DNA of 38,443 bases from an uncultured Eubacterium sp. (GTDB lineage Bacteria; Bacillota; Clostridia; Lachnospirales; Lachnospiraceae): assembly GCA_947564835.1 (NCBI GenBank), contig CANOET010000010.1:1-38443 (forward strand). Reading direction: 5' to 3'. Both the position numbers and the translations under genes were made by a program. This document shows, piece after piece, positions 34,888 through 38,443 of this stretch. Within the stretch, counting starts at the first letter, position 1. Each line of letters begins with the position of its first letter. The notes under the pieces were generated by a model that made no database searches, was not told the origin of the DNA, and was given only the letters and a program-made list of their open reading frames with translations.

Positions 34888-36978
34888 ATGGAGGTATTTA
34901 CAACAGACAGGATACGCAACGTAGTACTTTTAGGGCATGGCGGGGCAGGTAAGACAAGCCTGGTAGAAGCAATGGCGTATCTGTCAGGCCAGACAAACCG
35001 CATGGGCAAAGTCAGCGACGGCAATACCGTCAGCGATTTTGATAAAGAAGAGATAAAACGCTCTTTTTCTATCCAGACGACAATAGTACCGATTCTTTGG
35101 GAGAATACAAAGATTAATATCCTGGATACGCCGGGCTATTTTGATTTTGTCGGAGAAGCAGAAGAAGCGGTCAGCGTGGCTGATGCTGCGATTATTGTAG
35201 TCAGCGGCAAGGCAGGGATTGAAGTAGGGACGAGAAAAGCGTGGGAAATGTGCGAGCGTTATAAGCTGCCGCGTATGTTTTTTGTAACGGATATGGATAT
35301 CGATAACGCAAGCTTCCGCCAGGTAGTGGAAGATTTGCAGGAGCTGTATGGCAAGAAAATTGCACCGTTCCATCTGCCGATCCGTGAAAATGAGAAGTTT
35401 GTCGGCTATGTAAATATAGTGGCGCAGACTGCAAACCGCTGGAATGATAAGGGGGAAGTCGTGCCGATGGATCTGCCAGATTATTCGGTGCCGTATCTGG
35501 AAAAATGCAGGGAAGCGCTGGTAGAGGCAGTGGCTGAGACAAGCGAAGAGTTTATGGACCGCTATTTTAACGGCGAGGAATTTTCAGAAAACGAAATCCG
35601 CCAGGCGCTGCGTGTGAATGTAACGGACGGCAGTATTGTCCCGGTTTCTATGGGTTCCTGCATTTTGGCACAGGGCGTCTATACGCTGCTTGACGATATT
35701 ACCAAATATTTTCCGAGCCCGGATAAAAGGGCATGTGCGGGCATTAATGCTACGACGAATGAAGTATATCAGGCGGATTATGATTTTTCCAAACCGAAGT
35801 CTGCTTACATATTCAAGACGATCCAGGATCCATTTATTGGCAAATACTCGCTGATCAAGGTTAATTCAGGCGTTTTGAAGACCGATGACGTATTGTTAAA
35901 TTATCACAGGGATACTGAAGAGAAAATCGGGAAACTCTATGTGATGAGAGGGGCAAAGGCGGAAGAAGTCAAAGAACTGCATGCCGGGGATATCGGTGCG
36001 CTTGCAAAGCTGAACAAGGCGCGTACAACGGATTCTCTGTCTACAAAGGCAAATCCGATTTTATATATCCGCACCACATTGTCGACGCCGTATACATGCA
36101 AGCGTTATAAAGTAAAGAACAAGGCGGATGTGGACAAAGCATCCCAGGCCCTGACCAAGCTGACACATGAGGATCTGACGTTAAAGGTAGTAAATGACAG
36201 CGCCAACGGGCAGACACTCCTTTACGGCATTGGAGAGCAGCAGCTGGATGTCGTAGTCAGCAAACTGGCGAACCGGTATAAGGTAGAGATTGAGCTTGGA
36301 AAGGCAAAGGTTGCCTTCCGTGAAACAATCAGGAAAAAAGCAGATGTTGAATATAAATATAAAAAACAGTCCGGCGGGCACGGACAGTACGGCCATGTAA
36401 AGATGACCTTTGAACCGTCCGGTGACCTGGAGACGCCTTACGAATTTTCACAGACCGTTGTCGGCGGGGCAGTTCCGAAAAATTACTTCCCGGCCGTTGA
36501 AAAGGGCATTCAGGAATCGGTAAAGAGCGGCCCGCTTGCGGCTTATCCGGTTGTCGGCATTAAGGCAAACTTGTACGATGGATCTTACCATCCGGTAGAT
36601 TCCTCCGAGCTTGCTTTTAAGGTTGCTGCCGCGCAGGCGTTTAAAAAAGGATTTTTACAGGCTTCCCCGGTATTGTTAGAGCCGATTGCATCTATGGTTG
36701 TAACTGCATCCGACAAGTATACCGGAGACATTATGGGAGACCTGAACAAACGGCGGGCGCGTGTACTTGGCATGAATCCGATAGAAGGTGGTAAGCAGGA
36801 GATCACTGCGGACATTCCTTATACGGAGCTGGACGGCTATACGACAGTACTGCGTTCCATTACCGGCGGGGAAGGCACCTACCGCTATGAGCTTGCCCGC
36901 TATGAACAGGCGCCGGAAGACGTACAAAAACGCGAAATTGAAGCCAGAGCGAATAAACTGGTGAATATTGAAGAGTAA
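34888..36978 (+). CDS. EF-G-like translational GTPase (paralogue with altered G motifs)
   Basis: 696 residues from ATG 34888, with AGGAGG (34871-34876) upstream; a TTG at 34855 precedes that site and is rejected. The five-domain EF-G layout is complete. G1 is GHGGAGKT (16-23). G2 has IQTTI. G3 reads DTPGYFDF, with Tyr where EF-G has the catalytic His. G4 reads TDMD where EF-G has NKMD, so guanine recognition is altered. Domain IV is present with QSGGHGQYGHVKM, close to the EF-G tip. It is a divergent second EF-G-like factor common, as I recall, in Lachnospiraceae; the housekeeping fusA should be elsewhere. No terminator precedes the next gene. Confidence 0.88.
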   Translation: MEVFTTDRIRNVVLLGHGGAGKTSLVEAMAYLSGQTNRMGKVSDGNTVSDFDKEEIKRSFSIQTTIVPILWENTKINILDTPGYFDFVGEAEEAVSVADAAIIVVSGKAGIEVGTRKAWEMCERYKLPRMFFVTDMDIDNASFRQVVEDLQELYGKKIAPFHLPIRENEKFVGYVNIVAQTANRWNDKGEVVPMDLPDYSVPYLEKCREALVEAVAETSEEFMDRYFNGEEFSENEIRQALRVNVTDGSIVPVSMGSCILAQGVYTLLDDITKYFPSPDKRACAGINATTNEVYQADYDFSKPKSAYIFKTIQDPFIGKYSLIKVNSGVLKTDDVLLNYHRDTEEKIGKLYVMRGAKAEEVKELHAGDIGALAKLNKARTTDSLSTKANPILYIRTTLSTPYTCKRYKVKNKADVDKASQALTKLTHEDLTLKVVNDSANGQTLLYGIGEQQLDVVVSKLANRYKVEIELGKAKVAFRETIRKKADVEYKYKKQSGGHGQYGHVKMTFEPSGDLETPYEFSQTVVGGAVPKNYFPAVEKGIQESVKSGPLAAYPVVGIKANLYDGSYHPVDSSELAFKVAAAQAFKKGFLQASPVLLEPIASMVVTASDKYTGDIMGDLNKRRARVLGMNPIEGGKQEITADIPYTELDGYTTVLRSITGGEGTYRYELARYEQAPEDVQKREIEARANKLVNIEE

Positions 36979-37020
36979 TTTTATTTAAATGATCAAAACG
37001 GAAGGAGGATCCGGTGAAAA

Positions 37021-38325
37021 ATGGCGCGTATGATGCTCTGCATTCTTCTTGCAGTTGTTCTGTTACTGGAACAGCCGCAGCTGACAAAGGGGCGCGGCGT
37101 CATGGAATGGCCGCATTCTCCTTCTGTTTACGATGGAAATACCCTGGATACTGCAAATAATTTAAACAGCAGTATACCAGTCTATCATATTATCTATAAT
37201 CTGAATCTGGGTGAAAACCATTACCTGAATCCATCTGTCTATTACGAACAGCTGCTGCCGGTAAAATTGATGCCTCCAAAGAGAGAGGGCTATAATTTTG
37301 CAGGCTGGTATACAGACAGCAGCTATAAGCATCCTCTGACCGGGATTGAAGACTGCGAAAACGGCAACCTGATCCTATATGCCAAATGGACCAAAAAAAT
37401 ATCCGGTTCCATGAATATCCAGCTGTATTCTTACGGCGCAGGCAGCCTGACAAGGTCGCCGGAAAAAAAGCTGTCCAACATGAGCTACCGGATCTTAGAA
37501 GATCTGGATATCCCAGGCATGCCAGGCACCAGGTTCGAAGATTATATCACCAATAAATTATTCAGCGTAGACCAGTGCCCGCAGGGGCTGTGCGTAACCG
37601 AGGAGCATATCCTCGTAACATCCTACAGCACGGGGAACCATGAGAATTACGGTTCTTTATACGTATTCGACCGCCGCACAGGCGATTATCTGGCCACGCT
37701 TTCCATGAAAAAAGGCAGCCATTTAGGCGGGATCTGCTACGACGGAGAAAACCTTTGGATCTGCCATTCCAACTACCGCACGATTGAACGTCTGGATTAT
37801 GCATTGGTAAAAGAAATTGCAAAACATCAGCCGGGCAGGACCATAGAGCTGACACAAAAACACGAAGAATACCGCGTCTTAAATTCACCTTCCTGTATCA
37901 CATTTTTCAGCGGAAAGCTATGGATTGCCACACATACCAGGTTTTTTAAATCCATTATGAAATCTTACCGATACAGCGGCGGCGTTTTGGAGGAATGTGA
38001 AGAATTTGCGATACCGGACAAGGTGCAGGGAGTCGCATTTGACGAAGACGGACATGTCTATCTGAGTACTTCCTTCGGGCGCAGCAAATCTTCTTATATT
38101 AAAGTCTATCGTTCCGCATATGACCTGAGCAAGCAGCCGGAAAAACCTGCGGAATGCGTGGAGATGCCGCCTTGTTCCGAGGAATTGTCGATTGCGGGGG
38201 ATGAATTGCTGGTTTTATTTGAATCGGGGGCGCAGAAATATATGGAAGGGACCGATGGGAAAGGGAAGGCGTTGGCGCCGTTGGATCATATGGTGGCGAT
38301 ACAGTTGGATTCTTTTGCGAAATAA
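37021..38325 (+). CDS. Secreted protein with InlB-type repeat and propeller-like domain
   Basis: 434 residues from ATG 37021, with AAGGAGG 12 bases upstream; ATG 37030 and GTG 37014 (other frame) are alternatives. A signal peptide or TM anchor (1-24, MLCILLAVVLLLEQP) is followed by a Listeria/Bacteroides InlB B-repeat (about 55-125, PKREGYNFAGWYTDSSYKHP and LILYAKWTKK), a known cell-surface module. Residues about 185-430 have short repeats of the type GGICYDGENLWICH, FFSGKLWIATHT, GVAFDEDGHVYLS: a beta-propeller-like fold. No sortase motif is visible. It follows the EF-G-like gene with a 42-base gap and no terminator, so it may share its transcript. Confidence 0.78.
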   Translation: MARMMLCILLAVVLLLEQPQLTKGRGVMEWPHSPSVYDGNTLDTANNLNSSIPVYHIIYNLNLGENHYLNPSVYYEQLLPVKLMPPKREGYNFAGWYTDSSYKHPLTGIEDCENGNLILYAKWTKKISGSMNIQLYSYGAGSLTRSPEKKLSNMSYRILEDLDIPGMPGTRFEDYITNKLFSVDQCPQGLCVTEEHILVTSYSTGNHENYGSLYVFDRRTGDYLATLSMKKGSHLGGICYDGENLWICHSNYRTIERLDYALVKEIAKHQPGRTIELTQKHEEYRVLNSPSCITFFSGKLWIATHTRFFKSIMKSYRYSGGVLEECEEFAIPDKVQGVAFDEDGHVYLSTSFGRSKSSYIKVYRSAYDLSKQPEKPAECVEMPPCSEELSIAGDELLVLFESGAQKYMEGTDGKGKALAPLDHMVAIQLDSFAK

Positions 38326-38352
38326 AATATAAAATTAAATAACTGGTTACCT

Positions 38353-38443
38353 GGATGAGTTGGCCGGGGGATGTGGCTAACCGGACGACTCTGCGGGCTG
38401 CGGCCAGGGGATGCGCCGGGAGACACACCTTGGGCGGACTGGG
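38353..38443. repeat. Composite intergenic repeat copy 9, cut by the window end
   Basis: CTGGATGAGTTGGCCGG and GATGTGGCTAACCGGACGAC lead into GACTCTGCGGGCTGCGG (38387 onward) and GGGAGACACACCTTGGGCGG, the same left arm as 33051-33097. The window ends before the interior. Confidence 0.8.

Overview
The window looks like a chromosomal stretch of a Gram-positive anaerobic Firmicute of the class Clostridia, most likely a Lachnospiraceae-type gut bacterium. The evidence is the strong AGGAGG ribosome binding sites, the short NADP-type isocitrate dehydrogenase, the ABC-F/rex and alr/mazF neighbourhoods, the Cys/Gly-rich small protein and the paralogous EF-G with altered GTPase motifs. No rRNA, tRNA, CRISPR array, transposase, integrase or phage gene was recognised. 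The placement is my inference from protein character; no search was run.

Layout. 1-3440: a hemerythrin/receiver signalling protein, then an ECF sigma factor with a translationally coupled membrane partner. 3460-4590: three small proteins of unknown function; the promoter before the third closely resembles the one before the sigma factor. 4600-8050: an AT-rich threonyl-tRNA synthetase without a TGS domain, divergent from a TetR regulator, bounded on both sides by complex intergenic repeats. 8090-9990: a Cys/Gly-rich small protein and isocitrate dehydrogenase. 10160-16124: probable operon ABC-F, rex, nnr, alr, mazF, linking translation factor, NADH sensing, NAD(P)HX repair, D-alanine supply and an RNase toxin. 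16126-20813: a CBS/CorC protein, a YebC-family protein, glycogen synthase and a D,D-carboxypeptidase. 20814-22255: repeats and an Rpn-type PD-(D/E)XK nuclease. 22367-23983: ilvN-ilvC. 24379-28456: a chemoreceptor with an adjacent sugar-binding lipoprotein and a convergent LysR gene. 28785-32974: leuC-leuD-tyrA-aroA, giving leucine, tyrosine and aromatic amino acid steps. 33051-34672: a large palindromic element, a tandem array, an AT-rich lipoprotein and more repeats. 34732-38325: an EF-G-like GTPase and a secreted InlB-repeat/propeller-like protein. The window ends inside another repeat copy.

The most unusual feature is a family of composite, palindromic, partly tandem repeats occupying most long intergenic gaps. 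Modules recur in both orientations: a 'GTGGCTAACCGGACGACTC' arm, a GTAAAGCCTGCCA-type tandem unit, a GGCGTTAC-type unit and a TGACATTGTGTTGC end motif. One copy (7542-8051) has long imperfect terminal inverted repeats. Another (33051-33274) is a nested palindrome with 47-nt arms and only two mismatches. Two AT-rich gene blocks (thrS-tetR and a lipoprotein gene) lie exactly between repeat copies, which suggests the repeats are mobile or serve as exchange points for acquired genes.
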